From Pseudomonas azotoformans (GTDB lineage: Bacteria > Pseudomonadota > Gammaproteobacteria > Pseudomonadales > Pseudomonadaceae), in NCBI RefSeq assembly GCF_900103345.1, contig NZ_LT629702.1:1488001-1552000 (forward strand): a stretch of DNA of 64,000 nt, written 5' to 3'. The first letter of the stretch is position 1; each line of letters begins with the position of its first letter. The notes beneath the pieces are model-generated. The model saw only the letters and a program-made list of their open reading frames with translations. It was not told the origin of the DNA and ran no database searches. Below are positions 1 to 9,340 of the stretch, piece by piece. The position numbers and the translations under genes were made by a program.

Positions 1-2
1 GG

Positions 3-1304
3 GCCATTGCCAAGGAAGCCTACCTGTATGGGTTTCCGGTGGTGGACATGTACAAGACGCTCTATACCCAGGCCGTTGACAAGGGCGGTGCCAACTTCAA
101 GGCGCCGTTCAACCAGATCGGCAATACCGCGCAGGTGTTCACTCCCAAGGACACGGCCTTCGTCACGCCCAACTCCGATACGCCCTACTCGTTCGTCTGG
201 ATGGACCTGCGCCGCGAACCGCTGGTGCTGACCCTGCCCAGTATCGAAGACGACCGCTACTACTCGGTGCAGTTGATCGACCTTTATACGCAGAACTTCG
301 CTTACCTGGGCACCCGCAGCACCGGTAACAACGGCGGCCACTACATGATCGCCGGCCCCGACTGGAAGGGTCAGCAGCCGGTGAATGTCGACCGCGTGAT
401 CTACAGCGAAAGCAATATTGCCTACGCCCTGTACCGCACGCAGTTGTTTGATGAAAAGGACCTGGGCAAGGTCAAGCAGATCCAGGCCGGCTACAAAGTG
501 CAGCCGCTGAGCAGCTACGTAAAACAACCTGCGCCGGCCAAGGCGGCCAAGGTCGAATGGCCAAAGACCACGGCGACCATGACCGAAGGCCCGCAACTGT
601 TTCGCTACCTGAACTTCATGCTGGCCTTCGCCGCGCCGCAGGACAGCGAAAAAGACCTGCTGGCCCGGTTTGCCAAGATCGGTATCGCCCCGGGCGCGCC
701 GTTCAAGGTCAAGGAGCTGAGCGCCGAACAACGCAAGGCCCTGGATGAAGGCATTGCCGACGCCCACGCCGAATTTGCCGCGTTCAAGAAAGACAAAGTC
801 GACACTCACCAGATCACCAGCGGTGATCTGTTCGGCAGCCGCGACCACCTGAACAACAATTACCTGTACCGCTATGCCGGCGCCAACATGGGCATTTTCG
901 GCAATTCCACCGATGAAGCCGCCTACATGAGCTACTTCGTCGACAGCGAAGGCAAGCCCGCCAACGGCGCGCGCCACAGCTACACCGTGCACTTTGCCAA
1001 GGACCAACTGCCGCCGGCTGATGCGTTCTGGTCGCTGACCATGTACGACGCCAAGACCAAGCTGTTGGTGCCCAACCACAAGAAACGCTACCTGATCAAT
1101 TCGCGGATGCTACCCAACCTCAAGCGTGACGCCGATGGCGGCCTGACATTGGCCCTGCAGCACCACGAACCGCCGAAGGCCGAGCAAAGCAACTGGTTGC
1201 CGGCGCCACCGGGTCCGTTCTACGCCGTACTGCGCATTTACCTGCCCAAGCCTGAGGTGGGTAACGGTCAATGGAAGCTGCCACCGTTGACACCGCTCAA
1301 GTAA
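3..1304 (+). CDS. DUF1254/DUF1214 domain-containing protein (5' end cut by window)
   Basis: The frame is open from base 3, so the true start lies upstream; at least 433 residues are present, the first visible ones being AIAKEAYLYGFPVVDMYK. The N-terminal half has DUF1254 features (RYYSVQLIDLYTQNFAYLG) and the C-terminal half DUF1214 features (HSYTVHFAKDQLPPADAFWSL, ending in NGQWKLPPLTPLK). These two domains commonly occur fused in proteobacterial exported proteins of unknown biochemical role, so no reaction can be assigned. It ends just before a 12-bp inverted repeat and is followed by an outer-membrane-type gene on the same strand. The family call is firm; function is unknown. Confidence 0.88.
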   Translation, partial: AIAKEAYLYGFPVVDMYKTLYTQAVDKGGANFKAPFNQIGNTAQVFTPKDTAFVTPNSDTPYSFVWMDLRREPLVLTLPSIEDDRYYSVQLIDLYTQNFAYLGTRSTGNNGGHYMIAGPDWKGQQPVNVDRVIYSESNIAYALYRTQLFDEKDLGKVKQIQAGYKVQPLSSYVKQPAPAKAAKVEWPKTTATMTEGPQLFRYLNFMLAFAAPQDSEKDLLARFAKIGIAPGAPFKVKELSAEQRKALDEGIADAHAEFAAFKKDKVDTHQITSGDLFGSRDHLNNNYLYRYAGANMGIFGNSTDEAAYMSYFVDSEGKPANGARHSYTVHFAKDQLPPADAFWSLTMYDAKTKLLVPNHKKRYLINSRMLPNLKRDADGGLTLALQHHEPPKAEQSNWLPAPPGPFYAVLRIYLPKPEVGNGQWKLPPLTPLK

Positions 1305-1308
1305 CACC

Positions 1309-1344
1309 ACGTGCCCGGTCGCAACAGGGTTAGACCGGGCACGT
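1309..1344 (+). terminator. Perfect 12-bp hairpin after the DUF1254 gene
   Basis: ACGTGCCCGGTC (1309-1320) is exactly reverse-complementary to GACCGGGCACGT (1333-1344) with a 12-base loop. It starts 5 bases after the DUF1254 stop codon. No T-tract follows on either strand, so it may attenuate transcription or protect a 3' end rather than be a classical intrinsic terminator. Confidence 0.5.
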
Positions 1345-1384
1345 AAACCCCTGCTATCAGGCCGATACAAGGATGGATGACGCC

Positions 1385-2437
1385 ATGATTTCACGTGCAC
1401 GATTGCATGGTTTTTGCGCCATGCCGCTGTTCCTCGGTGCATTCGCCAGCTGCGGCGTATCCGCCGCCACGCTGCCGAACCTGGGCAGCAGCGCCGCCGC
1501 CCCCAAGGCTGACCCAGAGACCTGCCATCGCCTGCAACAGGATTTCGACATTGACCTCAAGCAAGTGGTCAAGGCCGGCTGCGACCCATCGACAGAACAA
1601 ATCGCCAAGCTGATGGATAACCCGGTGGGCAACCTGGTGCTGTTGTTCAACCAGTTCGACTACAGCGCCCTCAAAGGCCCGCACAGCAACGGCACGCGCT
1701 ACCTGGGCAAATACAGTTTCATGCCGACCTTCCCGGTTTCCATCGGCGAGGATTGGAACCTGATCAACCGCCTGCCGGTGAGCTATGTGAGTGCGCCGGT
1801 CAATGCCAAGGCCGGCAACCTGGCCGGCCTGAGCCCTTACGGCGTGCTGACCGACCATGACTTCCCGTCGGTGGTCAACGACCCGTTTGATCGCACCTCA
1901 GGCTTTGGTGACCTTGCCTACGTCGGCGTGTTTTCGCCCAAGCAGCCGATCCGCTTTGCCAACGGCGGCAAACTGGTCTGGGGCTTTGGCCCGACCGCGA
2001 TGTTTCCCACCGCAGAAAAAGACGTCCTGGGCACCGGCAAATACTCGCTGGGCCCGGCGTTTGTCGCGGCGTACCTGGGCGAGGACTGGACCCTCGGCCT
2101 CTTTCCCCAGCACTGGTGGTCGGTGGGCGGCGATGCGCAGCGCAAGGACGTGAGCCTGACCAATATCCAATATTTCATCCAGCGCGCGATTCCCGGCCCC
2201 GGCCAATGGCGGGTGGGCATGACGCCCAACATCACGGTGAACTGGAAGGCCGAAGGCGGCAACAAGGTCAACTTTCCCATCGGCATCGGTGCCGGGCGCA
2301 TCGTCAATTTCGGCAAATTGCCGGTACGCATTTCCGGTGAAGTGCAGTACTCGGTGATCCACGCCGACGACCTGATCAGCAGCCGCTGGAATTTCCGTCT
2401 GTCGTTTATCCCGGTGATTCCCACCTTCATGCTTTGA
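1385..2437 (+). CDS. Exported outer-membrane-type protein of unknown function (neuromedin U-like annotation family)
   Basis: The 350-residue product begins with a Sec signal peptide (basic MISRARLHG, a hydrophobic stretch, then GVSAATL with cleavage near residue 27). I chose ATG 1385 because AAGG at 1369-1372 lies well spaced before it; an in-frame ATG at 1373 sits on top of that site. The mature protein has many alternating polar/aromatic segments and ends in an amphipathic strand (FRLSFIPVIPTFML), as expected of a beta-barrel. Similar bacterial proteins often carry the meaningless name neuromedin U. It lies 12 bp before the MoxR operon on the same strand, so it may share its function or transcript. 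Confidence 0.7.
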   Translation: MISRARLHGFCAMPLFLGAFASCGVSAATLPNLGSSAAAPKADPETCHRLQQDFDIDLKQVVKAGCDPSTEQIAKLMDNPVGNLVLLFNQFDYSALKGPHSNGTRYLGKYSFMPTFPVSIGEDWNLINRLPVSYVSAPVNAKAGNLAGLSPYGVLTDHDFPSVVNDPFDRTSGFGDLAYVGVFSPKQPIRFANGGKLVWGFGPTAMFPTAEKDVLGTGKYSLGPAFVAAYLGEDWTLGLFPQHWWSVGGDAQRKDVSLTNIQYFIQRAIPGPGQWRVGMTPNITVNWKAEGGNKVNFPIGIGAGRIVNFGKLPVRISGEVQYSVIHADDLISSRWNFRLSFIPVIPTFML

Positions 2438-2449
2438 ACGAGGTGTGCC

Positions 2450-3424
2450 ATGACAGCACTCAACGATGTGACCGCCTTGCAAGCCAGCATGGCCGAAAGC
2501 GTGCTCGGGCAGGACCAGGTGATCCGCCAGATCCTGATTGGCCTGTTAGCCAACGGCCATCTGTTGCTGGAAAGCCTGCCGGGGTTGGCCAAGACCCGCA
2601 CGGTGAAGGCACTGGCGCGACACCTCGATGCGAAGATGAGCCGCATCCAGTTCACCCCGGACCTGCTGCCCTCGGACATCACCGGCGCCGAAGTGCTGCA
2701 CCAGGTCGAAGGGCAGAACCAGATCCGCTTCCAGCCCGGCCCGCTGTTCGGCAACCTGATCCTCGCCGATGAAATCAACCGCGCACCGGCCAAGGTCCAG
2801 GCGGCTTTGCTCGAAGCCATGGAAGAACGGCAGATCACCGTGGCCGGCGCCAGTCACCCGCTGCCGCCACTGTTTATCGTGGTCGCCACGCAAAACCCCA
2901 TCGAACAGGAAGGCACCTACCCGCTGCCTGAAGCGCAGATGGACCGCTTTGTGATGAAGCTGCTGCTGGACTACCCCAGCGCCGACAACGAAAGCCAGGT
3001 GCTGCGCCTGTTGCGCGAAGAGGAACAGGCCGCCGCCGCCCAAGCCGTGCAGGGTTTTACCCTGGGGCAAGACGTTATCTTCGCCGCACGCCAGGAAGTC
3101 AGCGCGATCCAGGTCGCCCCCGCCATCGACCGCTACCTGATCGACCTGATCAACGCCACCCGCCACCCCGCCGACTACGACGCCGACCTGGCGCGCTGGA
3201 TCAGCCTCGGCGCCAGCCCGCGTGGCGGCATCGGCCTGGACCGTTGCGCACGGGCCGATGCGTGGTTGCAAGGCCAGGCCTTTGTCACGCCGGATAATGT
3301 CCAGGCGGTCGTCCACCCGGTGCTGCGTCATCGCCTGCAACTGAGCTATGACGCGGTGGCAGACGGCGTGACCGCGGATCAGGTGCTCGACCGCCTGCTG
3401 AGCAAAGTGGCACTCCCCGCATGA
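2450..3424 (+). CDS. MoxR-family AAA+ ATPase
   Basis: This 324-residue ATPase has a Walker A of the MoxR type (PGLAKT, residues 44-49) and a Walker B followed by the family signature (LILADEINRAP). The sensor region (VVATQNPIEQEGTYPLPEAQMDRF) is also typical. MoxR proteins act as cytoplasmic chaperones that insert metals or cofactors, or remodel partners, together with VWA-domain proteins. That fits the overlapping genes behind it (DUF58, DUF4381, two VWA proteins, BatD). A GAGG site precedes the ATG. The stop overlaps the next start by 4 bp, which suggests translational coupling. The client is not known. Confidence 0.95.
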   Translation: MTALNDVTALQASMAESVLGQDQVIRQILIGLLANGHLLLESLPGLAKTRTVKALARHLDAKMSRIQFTPDLLPSDITGAEVLHQVEGQNQIRFQPGPLFGNLILADEINRAPAKVQAALLEAMEERQITVAGASHPLPPLFIVVATQNPIEQEGTYPLPEAQMDRFVMKLLLDYPSADNESQVLRLLREEEQAAAAQAVQGFTLGQDVIFAARQEVSAIQVAPAIDRYLIDLINATRHPADYDADLARWISLGASPRGGIGLDRCARADAWLQGQAFVTPDNVQAVVHPVLRHRLQLSYDAVADGVTADQVLDRLLSKVALPA

Positions 3425-4344
3425 ACGCCGACGGGTTTGTCTATGTCAGCCTGGGGCAGTTGATGGCCTTGCAGTTCCAGGCCCGCGACCTGAGCTTTGT
3501 GGCGCGCCAGCCGCAAGGCAGCCTGCTGGCGGGCAACCATGCTTCGCGACTGCGTGGGCGCGGCCTGAATTTCGATGAACTGCGCCGCTACCAGCCGGGC
3601 GACGACCTGCGCCACCTGGATTGGCGCGCCTCATTGCGCACCGGCAAACCGGTGGTGCGTACCTTCACCGAAGAGCGCGACCGTCCAGCCTTGATCGTGG
3701 TGGACCAGCGCATGTCGATGTTTTTCGGTTCGGTGCGCAGCTTCAAATCGGCCGTCGCCGCTGAACTTGGCGCACTGGCGGCGTGGATGGTGTTCAACGC
3801 GGGTGACCGCGTCGGCGGCCTGGTCTTCAACGATCAACGCATCGACAGCGTGGCGCCATTGCGCAGCCGCAAGCGCGTGGAAGCCTTGTGCAGCCGCATC
3901 GCCCAGCAAAACGGCGAATTGGCGGCGCGCAATCCGGACCACGAAGGCGACGACCAATTGGACAAGGTCTTGCGCCAATGCGTGGCCGTGGCGGGCCATG
4001 ACCATTTGATCTGCCTGGTCAGTGACTTTGCCGGTGCAGGGCCGCACACCTTGCAGCTGTTGCAACAGCTGTCGGCGCATAACGATGTGGTCGCACTGCA
4101 GGTGTACGACCCTCTGGCCCTCAATGTGCCGAGCCGGGGCCAGCTACGCGTCACTCAGGGCCAGTTGCAGGTGGAACTGGCGGTGAATCAGCGCCAGGTG
4201 CGCCAGCCCCTGGGGGACTTTCTCGGCGGGCGCTTGAAGGATGTGGCCAGCCTGCTGCGCCGCAGCCAGGTGCCGCTGTTGATGATCAGCACCGCCCTGC
4301 CCGCTGCCGAGCAACTGCGCAGTGAATTGGGGAAGCGGCGGTGA
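3421..4344 (+). CDS. DUF58 domain-containing protein of the MoxR/Bat operon
   Basis: The protein has 307 residues and carries the DUF58 signature (RRYQPGDDLRHLDWRASLRTG, about residues 60-80), followed by a VWA-like fold with hydrophobic strands such as ALIVVDQRMSM and HLICLVSDFAG. DUF58 proteins nearly always sit directly behind moxR and are thought to be the first partner of the ATPase. It overlaps moxR and the DUF4381 gene by 4 bp on each side. No signal peptide is visible, so a cytoplasmic location is likely. Confidence 0.93.
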   Translation: MNADGFVYVSLGQLMALQFQARDLSFVARQPQGSLLAGNHASRLRGRGLNFDELRRYQPGDDLRHLDWRASLRTGKPVVRTFTEERDRPALIVVDQRMSMFFGSVRSFKSAVAAELGALAAWMVFNAGDRVGGLVFNDQRIDSVAPLRSRKRVEALCSRIAQQNGELAARNPDHEGDDQLDKVLRQCVAVAGHDHLICLVSDFAGAGPHTLQLLQQLSAHNDVVALQVYDPLALNVPSRGQLRVTQGQLQVELAVNQRQVRQPLGDFLGGRLKDVASLLRRSQVPLLMISTALPAAEQLRSELGKRR

Positions 4345-4796
4345 ACACGCATGTGCCAAGCATCGAGCAACTCCAGGAGTTGAGCTTGCCCGCGCCCGTC
4401 AGCTATTGGCCGCAGACCTGGGGCTGGGGCGTGTTGCTCGGCGTGTTGGTGTTGGGGCTGTTGGTCCTGGCAGCCCGCAGGTGGCTGCAATGGCGCCGTG
4501 ATGCGTATCGGCGCGAAGCCCTGGCGCACCTGGACACCTTGGCGGACCTGCGTGAACTGCCCGAACTGCTCAAGCGCGTGGCACTGTCGATGCCGCTTTC
4601 GTCTGAAGAAAAACAACGCATCCCCACCCTGCGCGGCGCCGACTGGCAAGCCTTCCTGCAGCGCCACGCCGGTGCGCCGATCCCCGAGGATCTCAGCCAG
4701 CGACTGGCCGCAGGGGCCTACGGCACGGCGCCGCCGGATGTGCACCTGCTGGCTCACTGCAAAGCCTGGGTGGAGCAGCACCATGTGGCAGCTTGA
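4341..4796 (+). CDS. DUF4381 domain-containing single-pass membrane protein
   Basis: The 151-residue protein has one strong membrane span (WGVLLGVLVLGLLVLAA, about residues 30-48) followed by a basic cytoplasmic-type helix (RRWLQWRRDAYRREALAHL) and a helical C-terminal domain. This is the architecture of DUF4381, a component of MoxR-Bat operons. Its start overlaps the DUF58 stop by 4 bp and its end overlaps the next gene by 14 bp. It probably links the soluble ATPase complex to the membrane VWA proteins; that is inference from context. Confidence 0.88.
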   Translation: MNTHVPSIEQLQELSLPAPVSYWPQTWGWGVLLGVLVLGLLVLAARRWLQWRRDAYRREALAHLDTLADLRELPELLKRVALSMPLSSEEKQRIPTLRGADWQAFLQRHAGAPIPEDLSQRLAAGAYGTAPPDVHLLAHCKAWVEQHHVAA

Positions 4797-5778
4797 TTAC
4801 CCCTGGTTGCTATTGATATTGCCGCTGCCGTGGTTGGCCTACCGTTACCTGCCGGCATACCACGAAGCGCGCAGTGCGGTGCGGGTGCCTTTTTTCAGGG
4901 GCATGCGCCAGGCCGTCGGTGGCGCATTGTCGGCCCGTGGTAGCGCTGGCAACCGTGGTCAGTTGCTGCTCAACCTGCTGGTCTGGGCCTTGCTGGTGCT
5001 GGCCATCGCCCGCCCGGTGTGGGTGGAGAAACCCATCGAACGCCAGCAACCGGTGCGCGACCTGATGCTGGCCATCGATATTTCCCAGTCCATGCAGACC
5101 CAGGACTTCACCGACGCCGAGGGTCACAGGATCGACCGCCTGGCCGCCGTCAAACAGGTGGTGCACGGCTTTATCCAGCAACGCCAGGACGACCGCATCG
5201 GCCTGATCCTGTTCGGCAGTGGCGCCTACCCTCAGGCGCCGTTGACCCTCGACCACACCAGCCTGTCGCTGTTGTTGGATGACAGCGGCATCGGCATGGC
5301 CGGGCCGAACACCGCCATCGGCGACGCGATCGGCCTGGGCCTCAAGCTGCTGGACCAGGCCCATGAGCCGGAAAAAGTACTGATTCTGCTCACTGACGGC
5401 AACGACACCAGCAGCGCCATCACCCCGGACCACGCCGCCGACATGGCCGCCGCCAAGGGTGTGATCATCCACACCATCGGTATCGGCGATCCGCAGGCCA
5501 GCGGCGAGGCCAAGGTCAACCTCACGGCCTTGCAGGACATTGCCGCCGCCACTGGCGGCCACTATTTCCGTGCCGAAGACCGTGACAGCCTGAACCAGGT
5601 CTACGCCACGCTCGACAAAATAACGCCACATCAAGTGAAAACCCTCAGCCACCACCCCAAGCGCGACCTGTTCTGGTGGCCGCTGTGCGCTGCGCTGACA
5701 CTGTTGGCGCTGTATCACCTGATCGCAGCGCTGTGGCCACATCGGTTGAAACGGGAGCACGCTGATGGACTTCAGTGA
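4783..5778 (+). CDS. BatA-like membrane VWA-domain protein
   Basis: The start is ATG 4783 (MWQLDYPWLLLILPLPWLAY), overlapping DUF4381 by 14 bp; it gives 331 residues with N-terminal membrane segments, as in BatA. The VWA domain starts near residue 94 with a complete MIDAS loop DISQS (DLMLAIDISQSM). Further metal-site elements appear in GPNTAIGDAIGLGLKLL and LILLTDGND. A C-terminal membrane span (LFWWPLCAALTLLALYHLIAALWP) places the VWA domain between two anchors, facing the periplasm by family precedent. It works with the second VWA protein immediately downstream. Confidence 0.92.
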   Translation: MWQLDYPWLLLILPLPWLAYRYLPAYHEARSAVRVPFFRGMRQAVGGALSARGSAGNRGQLLLNLLVWALLVLAIARPVWVEKPIERQQPVRDLMLAIDISQSMQTQDFTDAEGHRIDRLAAVKQVVHGFIQQRQDDRIGLILFGSGAYPQAPLTLDHTSLSLLLDDSGIGMAGPNTAIGDAIGLGLKLLDQAHEPEKVLILLTDGNDTSSAITPDHAADMAAAKGVIIHTIGIGDPQASGEAKVNLTALQDIAAATGGHYFRAEDRDSLNQVYATLDKITPHQVKTLSHHPKRDLFWWPLCAALTLLALYHLIAALWPHRLKREHADGLQ

Positions 5779-7219
5779 GTTCCACTTCCTGCGTCCCGCC
5801 TGGCTGTTATTGGCATTGTTTGGCGCCCTGCTGCCACTCGTGTGGCAGCACAGCCGCGACCTTCAGCGCCGCCTGCGAGGCAATATTGCCCCACATCTGT
5901 TGCCGCATTTGCTGCTCACGCCCACCGACCCCCACCGCTTGCGCCCCGTGCATCTGGTGAGCGCGCTGCTGATCGTCGGCGGCGTCGCCGCTGCGGGACC
6001 GGCCTGGGAACAGGACCGTCCGGACTTCCTGGAAAATCGCGCGCCCTTGATCATCGCAGTGGACCTGTCAACGTCGATGGACACCACCGATGTACCGCCC
6101 ACGCGCCTGACCGCCGCCAAACACAAACTGCATGACCTGATCCAGCGTCGCCAAAGCGCGCGCACGGCGTTGCTGGTGTACGCCGGCAGCACCCACCTGG
6201 TGTTGCCACCGACCGATGACCCAGCCCTGCTCGACACTTTTATCCAGGCACTGGGCACCGACTTGATCAGCAGGACCGGCAAGGATGTGGCTGGCGTTGT
6301 CGACCAGGCCAAGCGCCTGCTCGATCAGACACCCGGCACCTTGCTGCTGGTAACCGATGGCGCGGATATCGAGCAACTGCCCTCCCTCAAGGACAGCTCG
6401 CTGCAAGTCCTGATCCTGGCCCTCGGCAACAGCCCCACACTCAAACAATTAGCTTCGGCCACCGACGCACCGCTGGGCAGCCTGACCCTGAATGACGATG
6501 ACCTGGACTGGATCGAACTGCACGCCCAGCAGCATTTCCAGGCCGCCGACGAACAGCAACAGCTGTTGCAGTGGAAGGATGCCGGTTACTGGCTGTGCTG
6601 GCCGTTGCTGCTGGTGGCGTTGTTCGGCGTGCGCAAGGGCTGGAGCCTGAACTGGACCGCCGTTGTGCTGCTGGGCCTGTTGCTGGGGCCGACGCAGGCT
6701 GAGGCCAATCCGTTTCTGACACCCGACCAGCAAGGCCGCTGGGCCTTCGAACACCACCATTACCCCGAGGCCGCAGCGCTGTTTGTCGATCCTTACTGGA
6801 AAGGCATTGCCGCCTATAACGCCGCCGACTACGACCTGGCCCAAACCACCTTTGCCGCCATGAACACCGCGCCCGCCGCGTTTTATCTGGGCAACGTACT
6901 GGTGCGCCGCTTCAAGTTCGATGACGCCATCGTTGCCTATCAGCGCGCCTTGCAGCTGCAACCGGACTTTCCCGAAGCCAGCGCCAACCTGGCCCTGGCG
7001 ATGGCCCTGAAAAAAGACACCGAAAGCGCCGCCAACAACACCCCCGAGGTCAAACCCGACGTAATCAAGTTCGACAAGGCGCCAGGCAAGGGCCAGAGCA
7101 AGGCGATCCAGACTGAACAGGCGAACAACGACGCCCTGTGGCTGCAAAACCTGACCACCTCACCGGCGACCTTTCTGCGGCGCAAATTCAGCCTGCAGGA
7201 TCAGGAGGCGCGGCCATGA
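5765..7219 (+). CDS. BatB/BatC-like membrane protein: VWA domain plus tetratricopeptide repeats
   Basis: The 484-residue protein starts inside the previous gene (14-bp overlap). It has N-terminal membrane helices ([16 protein letters not shown]), a VWA domain with MIDAS DLSTS near residue 97 ([16 protein letters not shown]), two further membrane helices around residues 275-318, then TPR units (about residues 320-415). The C-terminal tail is polar. The layout is a natural fusion of BatB (VWA) and BatC (TPR), which are separate genes in Bacteroides. The TPRs would present a protein-binding surface in the periplasm. The stop overlaps the BatD start. Confidence 0.92.
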   Translation: MDFSEFHFLRPAWLLLALFGALLPLVWQHSRDLQRRLRGNIAPHLLPHLLLTPTDPHRLRPVHLVSALLIVGGVAAAGPAWEQDRPDFLENRAPLIIAVDLSTSMDTTDVPPTRLTAAKHKLHDLIQRRQSARTALLVYAGSTHLVLPPTDDPALLDTFIQALGTDLISRTGKDVAGVVDQAKRLLDQTPGTLLLVTDGADIEQLPSLKDSSLQVLILALGNSPTLKQLASATDAPLGSLTLNDDDLDWIELHAQQHFQAADEQQQLLQWKDAGYWLCWPLLLVALFGVRKGWSLNWTAVVLLGLLLGPTQAEANPFLTPDQQGRWAFEHHHYPEAAALFVDPYWKGIAAYNAADYDLAQTTFAAMNTAPAAFYLGNVLVRRFKFDDAIVAYQRALQLQPDFPEASANLALAMALKKDTESAANNTPEVKPDVIKFDKAPGKGQSKAIQTEQANNDALWLQNLTTSPATFLRRKFSLQDQEARP

Positions 7220-8265
7220 ATCGCTACGGTTGCGTATTGCTGTTACTGGCCGCGCCGTTGTGCGCCGCCGAGCCGCAATTGCGCGTCAAGGCGCAGTTGG
7301 TTCCCGGCGCTTCGGTGATGGTAGGCGAACAGTTGCAAGTGCAGGTCGAGGTACTCACCGACACCTGGTTCACCGCCGCTGCGACGTTGCCGGAGCTGAA
7401 AATTCCCGGTGCACGCGTGCAACCTCCGGGGGGCGAAGCCGAACACACCAGCCAGGTGATCGACGGGCAAACCTTCTATGGCTTGCGCTACGCCTACCTG
7501 GTCACGCCTATGGCAGCACAACATTTCAGCGTGCCTGCGCTGACGGTCAGCGCCCAGCCGGGCCAGGCCAGCGCGCCGTTGAGCGCGCAGAGTGCACCGT
7601 TGAGTTTCGATGCCACCCAGCCACCCGGCTTTGCACCGGGTGAAACGGTGCTGGTCGCCAGCGGCCTACGATTGAGCCAGACCCTCGCGGCCAGCGACCT
7701 CAAAGTCGGTGATACGCTGACGCGAACCCTGACCTTGCAAGCCGACAACACGCCGGGGCTGTCCCTGCCACCGCCGACGCTGGCGCCCATCGATGGGCTG
7801 CGTCTCTACCCACAGGCGCCCGACATCCGCAATCTGGATGACGGACGCGGCACCGTCACCGGCGGTCAACGCATCGACCACCTGGTGTATCGCGTCACGC
7901 AAGGCGGCCATTACACCTTGCCGGCCGTCCAGGTGAAATGGTGGGACAGTCGCAACCATCGCCTGCAAATCGCGCAGGTGCCCGCGCTCGTCTTTGATGC
8001 CCAGGCCACCAGTGCCTATACCCCAGCGTTTTCCATCACCGATGACCTGAAAACCCTCGGGCAGCACACACGCTGGCAGCTATCGCGGCATTTGCTTGCA
8101 GCTATGGCCGCCGTGGTCGCCCTGACACTGGCGGCCTATCTGATCCGCGCCGTGTGGCCGCGCCTCGGGTCATTGTGGCGAAAGGCATGGCCAGCATTGC
8201 GCTGGGCCTGTCGTCAACTACGCTTGCTCCCACTGAACCCTCGTCACGAAAAGGACTTCCCATGA
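7216..8265 (+). CDS. BatD-family exported membrane protein
   Basis: The start at ATG 7216 overlaps the upstream stop by 4 bp and has AGGAGG at 7203-7208. The 349-residue product has a signal peptide ([18 protein letters not shown]), beta-rich oxygen-tolerance/BatD-type domains, and one membrane span near residues 295-315 ([18 protein letters not shown]) before a short basic tail. BatD proteins complete MoxR-VWA complexes at the inner membrane. It overlaps the following HAD gene by 4 bp, so the phosphatase-like protein belongs to the same translationally coupled operon. Confidence 0.87.
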   Translation: MNRYGCVLLLLAAPLCAAEPQLRVKAQLVPGASVMVGEQLQVQVEVLTDTWFTAAATLPELKIPGARVQPPGGEAEHTSQVIDGQTFYGLRYAYLVTPMAAQHFSVPALTVSAQPGQASAPLSAQSAPLSFDATQPPGFAPGETVLVASGLRLSQTLAASDLKVGDTLTRTLTLQADNTPGLSLPPPTLAPIDGLRLYPQAPDIRNLDDGRGTVTGGQRIDHLVYRVTQGGHYTLPAVQVKWWDSRNHRLQIAQVPALVFDAQATSAYTPAFSITDDLKTLGQHTRWQLSRHLLAAMAAVVALTLAAYLIRAVWPRLGSLWRKAWPALRWACRQLRLLPLNPRHEKDFP

Positions 8266-9263
8266 CGTCGCTGCGTTCTGCCCTGCCCCTGCTGTTCCTG
8301 CTCAGCCTGCCTGTCCTCGCGGCCGACCCACTGCCTTCCTGGAACGAAGGCCCGAATAAACAACAGATCATCGAGTTCGTCCAGGCGGTAACCGCCAAAG
8401 GCTCCAAGGACTATGTCAAACCCGCCGAACGCATCGCTGTGTTCGACAACGACGGCACCCTATGGACCGAACAACCGGCGTACTTCGAGGTGCTGTTCGC
8501 CTTCGATGAAGTCAAGCGCCTGGCGCCCCAGCACCCCGAGTGGAAAACCACCCAGCCGTTCCAGGCCGTGCTCGAAGGCGATCACAAGGCCCTCGCCGCT
8601 GCCGGCATGGACGGCCTGCTGAAAATCATCGGCGCCACCCACACCGGGGTCAGCACCGAGGCCTTCATCGACAATGCCAGGCACTGGCTGAAGCAGGCCC
8701 GCCACCCCAAGACCGGCAAGCCGTTCAACCAGATGATCTACCAGCCCATGCTGGAGATGCTCGACTACCTGCGCAGCCAGCAATTCAAGACCTACATCGT
8801 CTCCGGTGGCGATACCGCTTTCATGCGCGCCTTCGCCGAAGAGGTGTACGGCGTGCCGCCGGAGCAAGTGATCGGCTCCCGCTTCGTCACCCAATACCAG
8901 ATCAAGGAGGGCCAGCCCCAAGTGCTGCGCACCGCCAAACTCGCGCACAACGATGACGGCCCGGGCAAGCCGGAAAGCATCGACGCGATGATCGGGCGCC
9001 GGCCGATCCTGGCCTTCGGCAACTCCGACGGCGACCTGCAAATGCTGCGGTGGACCGCCGCAGGCCCTGGCAAACGCTTGATGGGCCTGGTGCACCACAC
9101 CGACGCCCGGCGCGAGTGGGCCTACGACCGCAATGCTCAGGTGGGGCGCCTGGACAAGGCCCTGGACCTGGCCAGGCAACAGAACTGGACCGTGGTGGAC
9201 ATGGCGAGCGACTGGCGTCGTATCTACCCCTTCGATCCGGCTGTGCAAGTGAAGGTGCAATAA
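8262..9263 (+). CDS. Exported HAD-superfamily phosphatase-like protein
   Basis: ATG 8262 overlaps the BatD stop by 4 bp and follows AAGGA. The 333-residue product has a signal peptide ([18 protein letters not shown]). It also has the HAD catalytic motif DNDGT with nucleophile Asp62 ([10 protein letters not shown]), motif II VSGGD, and motif [12 protein letters not shown], in SerB-like order. It is therefore likely a periplasmic phosphomonoesterase, substrate unknown. Its place between BatD and a sulfatase gene suggests a common task in periplasmic ester hydrolysis or in maturing such enzymes; that is inference. Confidence 0.88.
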   Translation: MTSLRSALPLLFLLSLPVLAADPLPSWNEGPNKQQIIEFVQAVTAKGSKDYVKPAERIAVFDNDGTLWTEQPAYFEVLFAFDEVKRLAPQHPEWKTTQPFQAVLEGDHKALAAAGMDGLLKIIGATHTGVSTEAFIDNARHWLKQARHPKTGKPFNQMIYQPMLEMLDYLRSQQFKTYIVSGGDTAFMRAFAEEVYGVPPEQVIGSRFVTQYQIKEGQPQVLRTAKLAHNDDGPGKPESIDAMIGRRPILAFGNSDGDLQMLRWTAAGPGKRLMGLVHHTDARREWAYDRNAQVGRLDKALDLARQQNWTVVDMASDWRRIYPFDPAVQVKVQ

Positions 9264-9340
9264 GCAAAGACGTCGCGATGGACTGTTAAAAACGTTGGTC
9301 GCAGGCAATGCGACTCAAGCCCTACAAAGGAGCAAGTCTT

